Shown here: piece by piece, positions 17,463 through 26,241 of the stretch | How the letters are laid out: every line of letters begins with the position of its first letter | Numbering within the stretch: position 1 is the stretch's first letter | Source of the DNA: SAR92 clade bacterium | GTDB lineage: Bacteria; Pseudomonadota; Gammaproteobacteria; Pseudomonadales; Porticoccaceae | NCBI GenBank assembly: GCA_014381985.1 | Contig: JACNKP010000041.1 | Location: 1-46,495, forward strand | Direction of reading: 5' to 3' | Length of the DNA stretch: 46,495 bases | Made by a program: the position numbers and the translations under genes | Notes under the pieces: generated by a model | The model's input: only the letters and a program-made list of their open reading frames with translations | Database searches by the model: none | What the model was told of the DNA's origin: nothing

Positions 17463-18620
17463 TTAGTAGGCTTGCTGATAAATACCCAAAGCATCTTCAA
17501 GATCAAGCTCACGGGGATTATTAATGAGTAACCGTTGCTGAAGCATCGAATCCTCTGCCAGCTTGGGTAGGTCACCTTCAGGAATATTCATCTCTCGCAA
17601 TGTCGTCTGCAATCCTAGATCAGCCGCCAGAGACAAAAAGTGGTCAGCGAGCATCTCCGTCGTAGCGACAGTATCCTCAGGTAAAATCTGATTAGGCATG
17701 ATCAAAGGGGCTATTTCGGCATAAAGATCCGACGCTACCGGCCCGTTGAACCGAAGTACATGTGGTAGCACCAATGAATTAGACAGACCGTGAGGGATAT
17801 GATAATTGCCACCCAGCGGATAGGCTAAGGCATGCACCGCTGCAACAGGGGCATTAGCAAAGGCCTGTCCTGCTAACATAGCGCCTAATAACATATCCGC
17901 TCTAGCCTCTAAATTACCCCCCTGTTTAACCGCAGTAACAATACTGCCGGATAATAACCGCAGAGCTTCGCGGGCGAGCATATCAGACAGTGGGTTTTTG
18001 AGCCGCTTTGACGTATACGCTTCAATGGCGTGCACCATCGCGTCGATTCCTGTAGCTGCCGTAACATGTGCAGGCAAGCCTACCGTCAAAGTAGCGTCCA
18101 GAATGATCTTGTCAGCTAACAGGGTGCGGCTCACCACACCCGCTTTTGTGGTCTCACCCGTCGTTATAATAGACACCATAGTCGCTTCAGACCCTGTGCC
18201 AGCTGTGGTAGGCACCTGAATGAGAGGTAATCGCGGGGACGTGATTTGATCGACGCCATAAATGTCAGATAAAGCTTGCTCGCCGGTGATCAGCACCGCT
18301 AATAGCTTGGCCACATCCATAGAGCTACCACCACCAAACCCCACAACTCCATCACAACCAAAAGCCTGTGCCGCAATGACGGCGTCAACCACCACACGCT
18401 CAGGAGGATCCGCTATAACATCAGAATAAATACTGTATTCGATCTTATGTGTATCAAGGCTTTTAATAGCTGAATCCAACAAACCCAATTGAATAATCCT
18501 CGGATCAGTCACTATTAAGGCACGCTTAATACCTAGTTCAATAGCCATTTTCCCAAGTTGATTGGAAGTGTCCGCACCGACAACAACATCAGATACCGTA
18601 CTAAAAACAAAGTTACTCAT
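17463..18620 (-). CDS. Iron-containing alcohol dehydrogenase
   Basis: 385 residues from the ATG at 18620 (a TTG 15 nt upstream is less likely). Type-III metal-dependent alcohol dehydrogenase: GVVGFGGGSSMDVAKLLAVL (NAD-binding, near 92), PTTAGTGSEAT, and metal-ligand segments HAIEAYTS and HALAYPLGGNYHIPHGLSN. These enzymes interconvert alcohols and aldehydes in the cytoplasm using Fe2+. It follows the double-TetR gene by 28 bp and so is likely its main regulatory target. The alcohol is not known. Confidence 0.9.
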   Translation of the reverse strand: MSNFVFSTVSDVVVGADTSNQLGKMAIELGIKRALIVTDPRIIQLGLLDSAIKSLDTHKIEYSIYSDVIADPPERVVVDAVIAAQAFGCDGVVGFGGGSSMDVAKLLAVLITGEQALSDIYGVDQITSPRLPLIQVPTTAGTGSEATMVSIITTGETTKAGVVSRTLLADKIILDATLTVGLPAHVTAATGIDAMVHAIEAYTSKRLKNPLSDMLAREALRLLSGSIVTAVKQGGNLEARADMLLGAMLAGQAFANAPVAAVHALAYPLGGNYHIPHGLSNSLVLPHVLRFNGPVASDLYAEIAPLIMPNQILPEDTVATTEMLADHFLSLAADLGLQTTLREMNIPEGDLPKLAEDSMLQQRLLINNPRELDLEDALGIYQQAY

Positions 18621-18648
18621 AAGCCGTAATCCCAAAAAAGACGCTTAA

Positions 18649-19938
18649 CTACTTCACATAAGATCTAGATTTGCGTGATAATCCATTGATAAATAAGTAA
18701 AAATAATCTGATGATAGATCCCTGCCCCTTAGATCTGGAAGCCAGTCAGCCAACTCAGGGCTAGCCTCTACCGCCCCCGACAACATGTTCTGGGTTATCT
18801 CCGGGTCGATATTACGCACAGTGCCGTCAATCAAACCCTGACGAATATAGGCTCCGAGCTTATCGCTATTTTCTTTAGTCGCCTTAAGAACCCTTTTTCG
18901 ATGATCCTGACCTAACGACGGTAGCGCCCGATAACGAATTAATGGCCCCTGATCGCTAAATTGAATGTGGAACAAATAGCGCAGCGATAGCTCAACTTTC
19001 TTTAGCCCCGCCTTGCCGACCTCTCCAGCCTCAGAAAGCAGTCCACCCTCCAAATCCAATGTCCGATTAAAGCATTGATAAAGAAGCTCCTCTTTATTTT
19101 TTATGTGGTAATAAAAAGCGCCCTTAGTTACGTCCAGAGAACTAGCTATCTCGTCAAGCGAGGTACCCTTGTAACCTTTTTGATTAAAGTGTGCGGAACC
19201 CACTCGATAGAAGGCCTCACGTTTATTATGATTTTGAATCTCACGGTTAAAGCTATCTGCATCAATCTCACCTATCGCAGGAAAATCGATATCTTCGAAC
19301 TCATGAGGCTCACTAGCCAATCCGTTAGTGACTAAGCTCAGGACACTTGCCATGACCGAACTGGCATTAGCCGCATGTTTCCTATTCATCCAGACCGGGA
19401 ACCACTGAATAATGGAGAATATAGCCAATGCCACGACGGAAGGGTCTAGGTCAGCAATTACGCCCTGTTCAATACCCTCCTCCACCATCGACTGGCAAAG
19501 CACGAAGATTTCAGACCAACGCTTAACAATATCCTGACGGCATTCATCATTGAGTGACGAAACCTCGGTCAACAGAGCAAAATGAGGCGATTCGTCCCGC
19601 ACCGTTGCCGCATATTGCTGCAAATGCCCGCCAATCATGAATATAATCTTATCTAGGCCCGATCCCTTTTGCGCATTAGCCTCAACTGCTCGTCTCAACC
19701 ACATGTCACAACTAGCGACATAACATTTGTGCACAAGGTCTTCTTTATTTCTCACATAGTAATAAAGGCACGTTTTAGTTAAGTTCATAGTGCCTGCGAT
19801 ATCAGCTAAGGTAGTGGCCCGTGAACCCTGCCAATTAAACAATTGCGAGGCTTCAGATAGAATCAGCTGAAATTTTAACTGATGCTGCCGGCCCTTTACG
19901 AACGGAGAGGCGATTACATGCTGATCAAGTGAACTCAT
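18649..19938 (-). CDS. Tandem TetR regulator: two TetR/AcrR units in one polypeptide
   Basis: 429 residues, about twice the usual TetR length. Two complete N-terminal DNA-binding units are visible: TTLADIAGTMNLTKTCLYYYVRNKEDL (about 42-68) and GTSLDEIASSLDVTKGAFYYHIKNKEEL (about 258-285), each followed by an all-helical ligand/dimer domain. The second helix-turn-helix keeps the TKGAFYYH consensus; the first has TKTCLYYY. One chain could bind DNA as an internal pseudo-dimer or bridge two sites. It heads an operon with the alcohol dehydrogenase, thioesterase, SDR and transglycosylase genes and probably controls them and itself. Confidence 0.88.
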   Translation of the reverse strand: MSSLDQHVIASPFVKGRQHQLKFQLILSEASQLFNWQGSRATTLADIAGTMNLTKTCLYYYVRNKEDLVHKCYVASCDMWLRRAVEANAQKGSGLDKIIFMIGGHLQQYAATVRDESPHFALLTEVSSLNDECRQDIVKRWSEIFVLCQSMVEEGIEQGVIADLDPSVVALAIFSIIQWFPVWMNRKHAANASSVMASVLSLVTNGLASEPHEFEDIDFPAIGEIDADSFNREIQNHNKREAFYRVGSAHFNQKGYKGTSLDEIASSLDVTKGAFYYHIKNKEELLYQCFNRTLDLEGGLLSEAGEVGKAGLKKVELSLRYLFHIQFSDQGPLIRYRALPSLGQDHRKRVLKATKENSDKLGAYIRQGLIDGTVRNIDPEITQNMLSGAVEASPELADWLPDLRGRDLSSDYFYLFINGLSRKSRSYVK

Positions 19939-19986
19939 TCCTAGCCCTGTGAAAACCTAGCTCGCTAATAACCACCTGCGCTATAG

Positions 19987-20009
19987 CTAAGTTCAAAATT
20001 TATACTTAG
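19987..20009. promoter_or_regulatory. Candidate operator over the promoter of the tandem TetR gene
   Basis: CTAAGT (19987-19992) and ACTTAG (20004-20009) form a 23-bp inverted repeat 49 bp before the regulator's start. On the minus strand a TATAAA hexamer lies inside the repeat, so a bound repressor would block a possible -10 box. The -35 region is weak. Autoregulation is inference. Confidence 0.35.
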
Positions 20010-20106
20010 GGGAAGAATAACATACTAGAATGTGGATTTTGTAGTCTAAACTCGTACAGCAGTGATTCTGCCAAGCCAATCAACACCGAAAACGTTGTCC
20101 CAAACC

Positions 20107-21123
20107 TTAACCACCCGTCATATTCATAAACCGGACAATATCAGTCCGGTTGGGATCAAACTCATGACGCTCCGGCTTATCTTGCAGAGCTTCCAGGATC
20201 TTAGCTCGCAACAGTGCAGAATCCCCTGGGTGAGACCGAATCACTGCACGCAAGTCCATACTCTGCTCATTACCCAAACACAGCAATAATCGCCCTTCTG
20301 CAGTCATTCTGACACGATTGCAAGAATCACAAAAATTATTCGACATAGGGGAAATGAAGCCAATCTTACTGTCACTGCCTGCCACTCTGACATATCGCGA
20401 CGGCCCACCAGTGGTCTCCACGCTATCGGTCAACTGAAACTCGGTCTCAAGCTGGTCGCGCAGGGCCTGACTAGTAATCTGCGTATTAACGCGTTGATGA
20501 GATGATATCTCCCCCAGAGGCATTTCCTCGATAAACGAAATATCCATCTCGTTATCTATTGCATACCGAGCTAGATCAAGAACCTCGTCATCATTAAAGC
20601 CGGCTAATATGACCGCATTTAATTTGAGCTTTGCAAAATTAGCCGCTTTAGCCGCACGAATACCCTTATGCCATACACCTAGATCCCCAAGCCGAGTTAA
20701 CGCCTTAAAACGATCGGGCCGCAGGCTGTCGATACTAATATTGAGCCGGTTCATGCCTGCATCTTTAAGGGGTTGCGCCATTTTAGGCAGCAACATGCCA
20801 TTGGTGGTCATCGTTACTTCATCTAGGGAAGGAAGAACCGATATTGCACTCACCAGCTTGATAATATCCCTGCGAATAAGCGGCTCACCGCCTGTTAGTC
20901 TAATCTTGCGCACGCCTAGCTCAGCAAAAGCTGAGGCAACGTCGCGAAGCTCTTCTAAGGACAGAATTTGCTGACGCGGCAGAAACGTCATGTCTTCTGC
21001 CATACAGTAGGTGCAGCGTAGATTGCAACGATCTGTAACTGACAGGCGCAAATAATCAACCTTACGACCAAAAGGATCGATCAGCGTGTTGCTCAACGGT
21101 GGCAGCTCAGTAGAATCAGTCAC
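20107..21123 (-). CDS. moaA: GTP 3',8-cyclase MoaA
   Basis: Radical SAM enzyme for the first step of molybdenum cofactor synthesis, making cyclic dehydro-GTP that MoaC converts to cPMP. 338 residues. The radical SAM cluster is CNLRCTYC (C33, C37, C40); the C-terminal 4Fe-4S cluster region is FCDSCNRVRMTAEGRLLLCLG-like, and the chain ends in the conserved GG. The start is GTG, directly after a run of four 9-bp repeats that supply the GAGA-type ribosome site. Last gene of the xdhC-moeB-moaB-moeA-moaA block. Confidence 0.96.
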   Translation of the reverse strand: MTDSTELPPLSNTLIDPFGRKVDYLRLSVTDRCNLRCTYCMAEDMTFLPRQQILSLEELRDVASAFAELGVRKIRLTGGEPLIRRDIIKLVSAISVLPSLDEVTMTTNGMLLPKMAQPLKDAGMNRLNISIDSLRPDRFKALTRLGDLGVWHKGIRAAKAANFAKLKLNAVILAGFNDDEVLDLARYAIDNEMDISFIEEMPLGEISSHQRVNTQITSQALRDQLETEFQLTDSVETTGGPSRYVRVAGSDSKIGFISPMSNNFCDSCNRVRMTAEGRLLLCLGNEQSMDLRAVIRSHPGDSALLRAKILEALQDKPERHEFDPNRTDIVRFMNMTGG

Positions 21124-21159
21124 TTATTTCTCTTATTTCTCTTATTTCTCTTATTTCTC
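21124..21159. repeat. Four perfect 9-bp repeats between moeA and moaA
   Basis: The unit TTATTTCTC (GAGAAATAA on the coding strand) occurs four times without a mismatch, filling almost the whole gap from the moeA stop (21164) to the moaA GTG (21123). Each unit carries a GAGA ribosome-site-like element and, in the moaA frame, a TAA stop. Copy number change would add or remove ribosome-binding options. Confidence 0.95.
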
Positions 21160-21163
21160 GGTT

Positions 21164-22357
21164 TTAATATGCTGAATAGACTAACACATCTACAAGGTCG
21201 TCAACTTGAATATGTTCGCCACTATTTTGCCTAACCAAGACATCACCCCAACTGACCGAAGAAAGCACGCCACTACTTTGATTAGGGTAGATTTCAACGC
21301 CCTCGCCCTTGTCAGTGCAGCTTAGGCGGCCCCGCAGATAAACCTCGCGAGACTCAGCCTCTCGGCTAAAAAGAGACACTGCTTTCAACATAGGTTTACG
21401 CTGGACACTCAGGCCCTGGCTAGCCAACAAAAAAGGTCTGGCAAGCACTGTAAATGTTACAAATACCGAAGCTGGGTTGCCCGGCAAGCCGATAAACGGA
21501 GTGTTGGCAACACGCCCAAACGCTAAGGGTTTACCAGGCTTGATGGCTACCCGCCAGAACTCTATTGATCCAAGGGCTGCGACAGCCTCTTTAACGTAAT
21601 CTTCTTCACCGACTGAAACACCCCCAGCGCCAATCACAATGTCCGACTTAAGTGAAGCACTATGCAGCATGTCTTTAGTCGCTTCGAGCTCATCGGCCAC
21701 TGTACCCATATCAACGCAATCCATACCCAGCGACTGAATAAGGCCAGTCAGGGTGGCGCGATTTGAATTGTAAATTTGGCCAGATTTTAATTCAACGCCC
21801 GGGTCGACAAGCTCATCCCCTGTTGAAAAAATAGCCACTTTAAGTGGCCTATATACCTCAACTTGGCTAATACCTTGCGATGACAGCAATCCCATCTCTG
21901 CAGGACCCAATCGGCTACCTGCAGTTAATATCATTGATTTAGCGGCAATGTCCTGCCCGCGGGGCCTGACATTGGTGTTGGCTAGAATACCAGGGTTCAA
22001 CTGCACTACGTTGTCCTGCTCGCTGCAATTTTCCTGCATGGCTACGGTGTCAGCGCCTTCTGGCATCTCACCGCCGGTAAATATGCGAGCGGCCGTATTC
22101 GCGAGCAAAGGTAGTGGCGCAGTGCCTGCAGGAACGCGTTGGCTGATGGGCAGACTGTAGCTCTGGTTAATCGCATCCTCGTAGCAAAAGGCATAACCAT
22201 CCATTGCGCTATTATCTGCAGGAGGTACATCAATACAAGCAACCACATCCACCGCTAATATTCGACCCAAACTATGAGTAACCTCGATCGAATGAACCGC
22301 AGGCAGCAAAGAGGCTCGCTCGATCAGGCTGGCAATGGCCTGTTGGACTGACTGCAT
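21164..22357 (-). CDS. moeA: Molybdopterin molybdenumtransferase MoeA
   Basis: Inserts molybdate into adenylylated molybdopterin. 397 residues from the ATG at 22357, which overlaps the moaB stop by one base (TAATG). Family marks: DVPPADNSAMDGYAF (near 47), the FTGGEMPEGADTVAMQENC strand, FSTGDELVDPG, SLGMDCVDMGTVAD and GGVSVGEEDYVKEA, then GKPLAFGRV and the GLPGNPASVFVTF motif. The domain order is the usual one for MoeA. Tightly coupled with moaB upstream, which supplies its substrate. Confidence 0.95.
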   Translation of the reverse strand: MQSVQQAIASLIERASLLPAVHSIEVTHSLGRILAVDVVACIDVPPADNSAMDGYAFCYEDAINQSYSLPISQRVPAGTAPLPLLANTAARIFTGGEMPEGADTVAMQENCSEQDNVVQLNPGILANTNVRPRGQDIAAKSMILTAGSRLGPAEMGLLSSQGISQVEVYRPLKVAIFSTGDELVDPGVELKSGQIYNSNRATLTGLIQSLGMDCVDMGTVADELEATKDMLHSASLKSDIVIGAGGVSVGEEDYVKEAVAALGSIEFWRVAIKPGKPLAFGRVANTPFIGLPGNPASVFVTFTVLARPFLLASQGLSVQRKPMLKAVSLFSREAESREVYLRGRLSCTDKGEGVEIYPNQSSGVLSSVSWGDVLVRQNSGEHIQVDDLVDVLVYSAY

Positions 22358-22881
22358 TACTTGACCTTTGACCCAACATGCTGAACGAAATTGCAAGGTT
22401 CAAAAGTACTGTCTAGTTGCTCTCTAATAATGCCATTCCAGCCAGTCTTGCAGGCGCCAGTAGAGCCTGGCAAACAGAATATGGCCGTCCTGTTCGCAAG
22501 CCCAGCAAGACACCTGGACTGAACGGTGGAGGTTCCTATCTCATCATAAGATAATTGACGGAAAAGCTCGCCAAAACCTTCGATATGTTTGTCAAAAATG
22601 GGCGCCAATGCTTCGGGCGTACTATCACGACCAGTAAAGCCAGTCCCGCCGGTGGTAATCACCACCTCTATGTCCTCGTCCGCTATCCAATTGGAGGCAA
22701 TAGCCCTCATCTGATAAATGTCATCGACAACTATTTTCCGGTCAACGAGTTCGTGCCCGTCATTCTCGATAGCCTCTTGCAACCAAGAGCCGGAACTATC
22801 GGTTTGAAAACAGCGCGTGTCAGAAATAGTCAGTACCGCTATTTTTAAAAATCGTCGTGTAGACGCAGTTGCTTCGCTCAT
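22357..22881 (-). CDS. moaB: Molybdopterin adenylyltransferase (MoaB/MogA type)
   Basis: Adenylylates molybdopterin so that MoeA can insert molybdenum. 174 residues from the ATG at 22881, chosen for AGGAG 6 nt upstream; the frame's earlier codons overlap moeB and are not family-like. Signatures are AVLTISDTR (near 18), [16 protein letters not shown] (near 76) and the [12 protein letters not shown] motif near 135. MoaB in E. coli is inactive but elsewhere does the MogA job; with no mogA seen here this protein probably does so. Confidence 0.93.
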   Translation of the reverse strand: MSEATASTRRFLKIAVLTISDTRCFQTDSSGSWLQEAIENDGHELVDRKIVVDDIYQMRAIASNWIADEDIEVVITTGGTGFTGRDSTPEALAPIFDKHIEGFGELFRQLSYDEIGTSTVQSRCLAGLANRTAIFCLPGSTGACKTGWNGIIREQLDSTFEPCNFVQHVGSKVK

Positions 22882-22891
22882 ACTAAATCTC

Positions 22892-23641
22892 CTAATCAGA
22901 TGCAGAACCACAGGTTGGGCAGTCTAGGTTACGGTTACAGTGTATTGATAGCCATTGACCGCGCTTACCATCATAACGTGTCATTTCCCCGTGCTGTTCA
23001 AAATAGCCTAATAGCAACCTTATCACCGTAGTGGCCTGCATACTCCCCATAATTCCTAGCACAGGCCCAACAACCCCTGAATTAGCGCAGTTCATCATTG
23101 GTTCGGCCGAATTATGATCAATAATACAGTCAAAACAAAGACTTCTGAAGTGACCGAAGTCAAATGCTACTAACTGGCCTTCCCACACAACTGCCGCGGC
23201 ACTAACAAAAGGAATCTCCTGAGAATAGCAAGCTCGGTTCATTATCTGCCGCGCCTCTAGGTTGTCAGTGCAGTCGACAACCAAATCATATCTATCAGCC
23301 AATATTTCACTGCCTATTTCTCGAGGAAAAACACTAACAACAATCCCCGGATTCAATGCCTCTAGCGCTTGTTTAGCGCAGTCTACCTTAAGCCTTCCAC
23401 AGTCATCGGTTCGGTACAAAACCTGACGCTGTAAATTCGTTATATCAACATGATCTGGATCACAAAGTCCTATCTGGCCAACGCCCGCAGCGGCCAAATA
23501 AAGCGCCACAGGACAACCAAGACCGCCAAGACCTACAATAAGTACTCTGGCATCTGATAACCGCTGTTGGCCTACCTCACCGATGTCATCCATCAAAAGG
23601 TGCCGGCTGTAGCGCATAAAATCATCGTCATTTAAGGGCAT
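22892..23641 (-). CDS. moeB: MoeB/ThiF family sulfur-carrier adenylyltransferase
   Basis: Activates the C-terminal GG of MoaD (possibly also ThiS) by adenylylation. 249 residues from the ATG at 23641; a GTG at 23662 is an alternative start. FMRYSRHLLMDDIGEVGQQRL at the N-terminus, the ATP-binding GLGGLGCPVALYLAAAGVG, a DCTDNLEARQIMNRAC segment and two zinc CxxC pairs (CFDC and CPTC) are all present. No rhodanese domain is attached, unlike many ThiF/MoeBR proteins. It lies between xdhC and moaB, supporting assignment to cofactor synthesis. Confidence 0.9.
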   Translation of the reverse strand: MPLNDDDFMRYSRHLLMDDIGEVGQQRLSDARVLIVGLGGLGCPVALYLAAAGVGQIGLCDPDHVDITNLQRQVLYRTDDCGRLKVDCAKQALEALNPGIVVSVFPREIGSEILADRYDLVVDCTDNLEARQIMNRACYSQEIPFVSAAAVVWEGQLVAFDFGHFRSLCFDCIIDHNSAEPMMNCANSGVVGPVLGIMGSMQATTVIRLLLGYFEQHGEMTRYDGKRGQWLSIHCNRNLDCPTCGSASD

Positions 23642-23665
23642 ATAAACTACTCGCTCAATCACTAA

Positions 23666-24769
23666 TCAGCTATTACTTACTCGAATATAGCTTCTTTTAT
23701 TCAATACTTCGCCACTGGCGTCAAACAAAACTGCATGGCACTGAGCGAGAATCGACAATGCTATGGACTCTGGCAGCTCTCCTCCCAAATCAAGACCTAC
23801 AGGGCCATTTACGCGCTCATCAAGCCAATCCAAGTCTGTCACGTCGCATGACTCCACCACCCTTTCTCGCCGCTCAACAGGGCCTAAAAGGCCGACATAA
23901 ATTGGATTGGAATGCTTATGTAAAAAAGCTAACCACTGCGCGTCTAGTTTTAAATTGTGGGTCATTAACATTGCGCCATCTATAGGCGCTCGTCCTTCCG
24001 CATAATTCAGTTCCTCAGGCCTGGTCTTGACAATAGTTTCCGCCGATTTAAAAGCACTCGCTCTAGCGTAAGCCGCTCTATGGTCCACTACTGTCACTCG
24101 CCACCCTAGCTGTGAAGCCATAGAGGCTAGGGGTTCTGCATCAGCGCCACCACCAAAGATCCAAAAGTTGAAAGGTGCATCAATTTTTGAAAGGGAATAT
24201 CTAGAGTCACCTACGTAAAACGTCTGATGTTGATCTGTGTGCTGAGTGCCCTTAATCAGCTCAGCTTGGTCTTTGCCTTGAACAGCCGTTGAGGCCAATT
24301 GCTCACCATGACTATCTAATAAGGATATTTCGTTTAGACCCGTGGAAGTGATGGAAGCTTCAAATTCTTGGACTAGGTAACAGGACTTACCAGCCTTTAG
24401 CGTAGCGTACAAAATATCCAGCACCACTCGGTGCTTTTCGGTTAGTCTTTGGATCAGTACCCCGATTTTGCCTTTGCAGCCGATTCCAAGCTCTGCCGCA
24501 AAAGAATCCTCTTCTCGTAAATCATATTCGGCATAAGTCGCTTTGCCGTTATAAAAAACCTTTTTTACTCGCCTAACAATGTCCGCTTCCAGGCATCCAC
24601 CGCTAACAAGACCAAAGGACTGGCCCAAAGAGTTCACCATCATTATCGATCCCGGCGAGCGATAACTCGAACCCTCTTTATTCACCACCGTAGCCAAGGC
24701 CCATTCACAATCAGATCTATCAGACAAGTAATGCCCTAAAAGTGAGTAATGTGAATGTTTATTTGCCAT
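23666..24769 (-). CDS. XdhC/CoxI family molybdenum-enzyme maturation protein
   Basis: 367 residues. XdhC-type proteins bind and sulfurate the molybdenum cofactor for the xanthine oxidase family. The N-terminal XdhC/CoxI domain shows EGSSYRSPGSIMMV (near 33) and SGGCLEADIVRRV; the C-terminal Rossmann domain shows FWIFGGGADAEPLASMASQLGW and VVDHR. No xanthine dehydrogenase or CO dehydrogenase gene is in the window, so its client is elsewhere, or it serves the formate dehydrogenase in some way. First gene of a five-gene block, 134 bp after mobA. Confidence 0.88.
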   Translation of the reverse strand: MANKHSHYSLLGHYLSDRSDCEWALATVVNKEGSSYRSPGSIMMVNSLGQSFGLVSGGCLEADIVRRVKKVFYNGKATYAEYDLREEDSFAAELGIGCKGKIGVLIQRLTEKHRVVLDILYATLKAGKSCYLVQEFEASITSTGLNEISLLDSHGEQLASTAVQGKDQAELIKGTQHTDQHQTFYVGDSRYSLSKIDAPFNFWIFGGGADAEPLASMASQLGWRVTVVDHRAAYARASAFKSAETIVKTRPEELNYAEGRAPIDGAMLMTHNLKLDAQWLAFLHKHSNPIYVGLLGPVERRERVVESCDVTDLDWLDERVNGPVGLDLGGELPESIALSILAQCHAVLFDASGEVLNKRSYIRVSNS

Positions 24770-24903
24770 AAGGTCAAAATCTCTCTGTTAATACCACTAA
24801 ACAGCGGACTATTTTCTAAAACTGATACCCGCGCAGGCATTCCGGTCTAAAAATACCCTGCCAACGGCCAAGCCTAGGTTATGTCTTCGTTATAAAAAGA
24901 GAC

Positions 24904-25500
24904 CTAAAGGTCTAGTAACGTCTCAGCCTGTTTAAGGTCGTCAGGTGTATTAATATTAAAAAATGGATTAACCAATGCCTTTGGCCAATCGACATAAACA
25001 GCGTCCATTCTATCAAGCAGCGGTTTAAAACCACCATACTTATCTACTAATAGCGTATTTTTAATCGCGCCTGTTTGCCGTTTATGCCACAAAGAGAACG
25101 TACCCTGGACAACGCCCTCATAGCGGGCACAAGCCACATCGGAATCAGCCAGTTTAATCTCTCGATATAACCGCGCAACCAAGGACTCAGGAAGCAATGG
25201 GCCATCACAGGGAACAACCATAAGATACTCGGCGCCTGACAAATCTGTACAGATTAAAGCACTGTATAGCCCCGCCAGCGGACCTGAGAATTTAGCAGTA
25301 AGGTCCTCAACCACCGGATACTCAAGATAACCCAATAACGCTTGATCACCACTAACGACCAAAGAGTCAACCTGTGGTGCTAATCGCTTAATCACATGAT
25401 CTAATAAAGACAACCCCTTCAAGGGCAACAGAGCCTTGCTTGCAACCCCCATCCGGCTAGATTGACCCGCTGCAAGAATAACGGCATCAACATTAATCAT
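24904..25500 (-). CDS. mobA: Molybdenum cofactor guanylyltransferase MobA
   Basis: Attaches GMP to molybdopterin to form MGD, the cofactor of DMSO-reductase-family enzymes such as the formate dehydrogenase encoded nearby. 198 residues from the ATG at 25500. The nucleotide-binding LAAGQSSRMGVASKALLPL is at about 9-27; GPLAGLYSAL and VPCDGPLLP follow in family order, and the N-P-F-F-N-I-N-T-P end is typical. The first 8 bases (ATGATTAA) overlap the end of moaE. The position between moaE and xdhC makes MobA rather than MocA the better call. Confidence 0.9.
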   Translation of the reverse strand: MINVDAVILAAGQSSRMGVASKALLPLKGLSLLDHVIKRLAPQVDSLVVSGDQALLGYLEYPVVEDLTAKFSGPLAGLYSALICTDLSGAEYLMVVPCDGPLLPESLVARLYREIKLADSDVACARYEGVVQGTFSLWHKRQTGAIKNTLLVDKYGGFKPLLDRMDAVYVDWPKALVNPFFNINTPDDLKQAETLLDL

Positions 25501-25984
25501 GACTGTCCTCGCTCCACTTTGCCGCTGCATCGCTATCGGACGACTTAGCATCTAACCATTGCTCTGCCCCCTCACCTGTTAGCTTTTTCCAGAAAGTCGC
25601 CTTAGTTTTAAGATAGTCCATCAGAAACTGAGCGGCATCAAAAGCTTCTTTTCGGTGTTCACTCGCTACGCCTACAAAGACGATCTGATCATTAGGCGCC
25701 AAGTTGCCAATTCGATGAATCACTGTCACTGCGACTAAGTCCCAGCGGGCTTTCGCCTGCATTACGATATCGTCAAGTAAGGTTTCTGTCATTCCAGGAT
25801 AATGCTGAAGGGTAAGATAATTGACCAATTTCTTAGATTTGGGCTCTCCTGCACTTGACTCGAAATCTCGAACCAACCCGCAAAAAGTTACGATTGCGCC
25901 CACTTGCCCGTTGATGTTACGTAATCGCTGATACTCATCAGACAAACTAAAATCATCAGCTTGCACACAGACTAAGTCGTTCAC
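25493..25984 (-). CDS. moaE: Molybdopterin synthase catalytic subunit MoaE
   Basis: Converts cPMP to molybdopterin using sulfur from thiocarboxylated MoaD. 163 residues, slightly longer than the usual 150. Recognisable are GAIVTFCGLVRDF (near 29), LEHYPGMTE-like LQHYPGMTE, and the active-site VIHRIGNLAPNDQIVFVGVA with SEHRKEAFDA. GTG start 5 bp after the moaD stop, with a GGGG-rich ribosome site. Its end overlaps the mobA start by 8 bp. Order moaC-moaD-moaE is the common one in gammaproteobacteria. Confidence 0.95.
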   Translation of the reverse strand: MNDLVCVQADDFSLSDEYQRLRNINGQVGAIVTFCGLVRDFESSAGEPKSKKLVNYLTLQHYPGMTETLLDDIVMQAKARWDLVAVTVIHRIGNLAPNDQIVFVGVASEHRKEAFDAAQFLMDYLKTKATFWKKLTGEGAEQWLDAKSSDSDAAAKWSEDSHD

Positions 25985-25989
25985 TACCC

Positions 25990-26241
25990 CTAACCCCCAG
26001 TGACCGGAGGCAAGAACGCTAGCTCATCACCTTCAAACAGCGGCTCATCCCACTTCACAATCATTTTGTTCACAGACACGAGAACCTGAGGTTCTGACAA
26101 GGCTTTAGATAACTCCGGGTGATCGGCCTTCATCATCTGTCTAATTCCCAACGGTGTCGTATCAGGTTCTAGGCTAGCGATACAGGTCGGCGCATCTTTG
26201 GCTAGGTCCCCTAGGCGACCGAAGAACAACAAATTAATCAT
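25990..26241 (-). CDS. moaD: Molybdopterin synthase sulfur carrier subunit MoaD
   Basis: Ubiquitin-like sulfur carrier of 83 residues that donates sulfur to MoaE. The chain starts [13 protein letters not shown] and ends in the obligatory GG ([10 protein letters not shown]), the site adenylylated by MoeB. The ATG at 26241 overlaps the end of moaC by 8 bases with the same ATGATTAA seen at the moaE/mobA junction. A longer in-frame reading upstream would run inside moaC and is not family-like. Confidence 0.94.
   Translation of the reverse strand: MINLLFFGRLGDLAKDAPTCIASLEPDTTPLGIRQMMKADHPELSKALSEPQVLVSVNKMIVKWDEPLFEGDELAFLPPVTGG

Noticed and set aside
17444-17575. Upstream extension of the thioesterase frame into the alcohol dehydrogenase gene
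   Set aside because: The extension is not thioesterase-like and the ATG at 17443 has a GGAG ribosome site.
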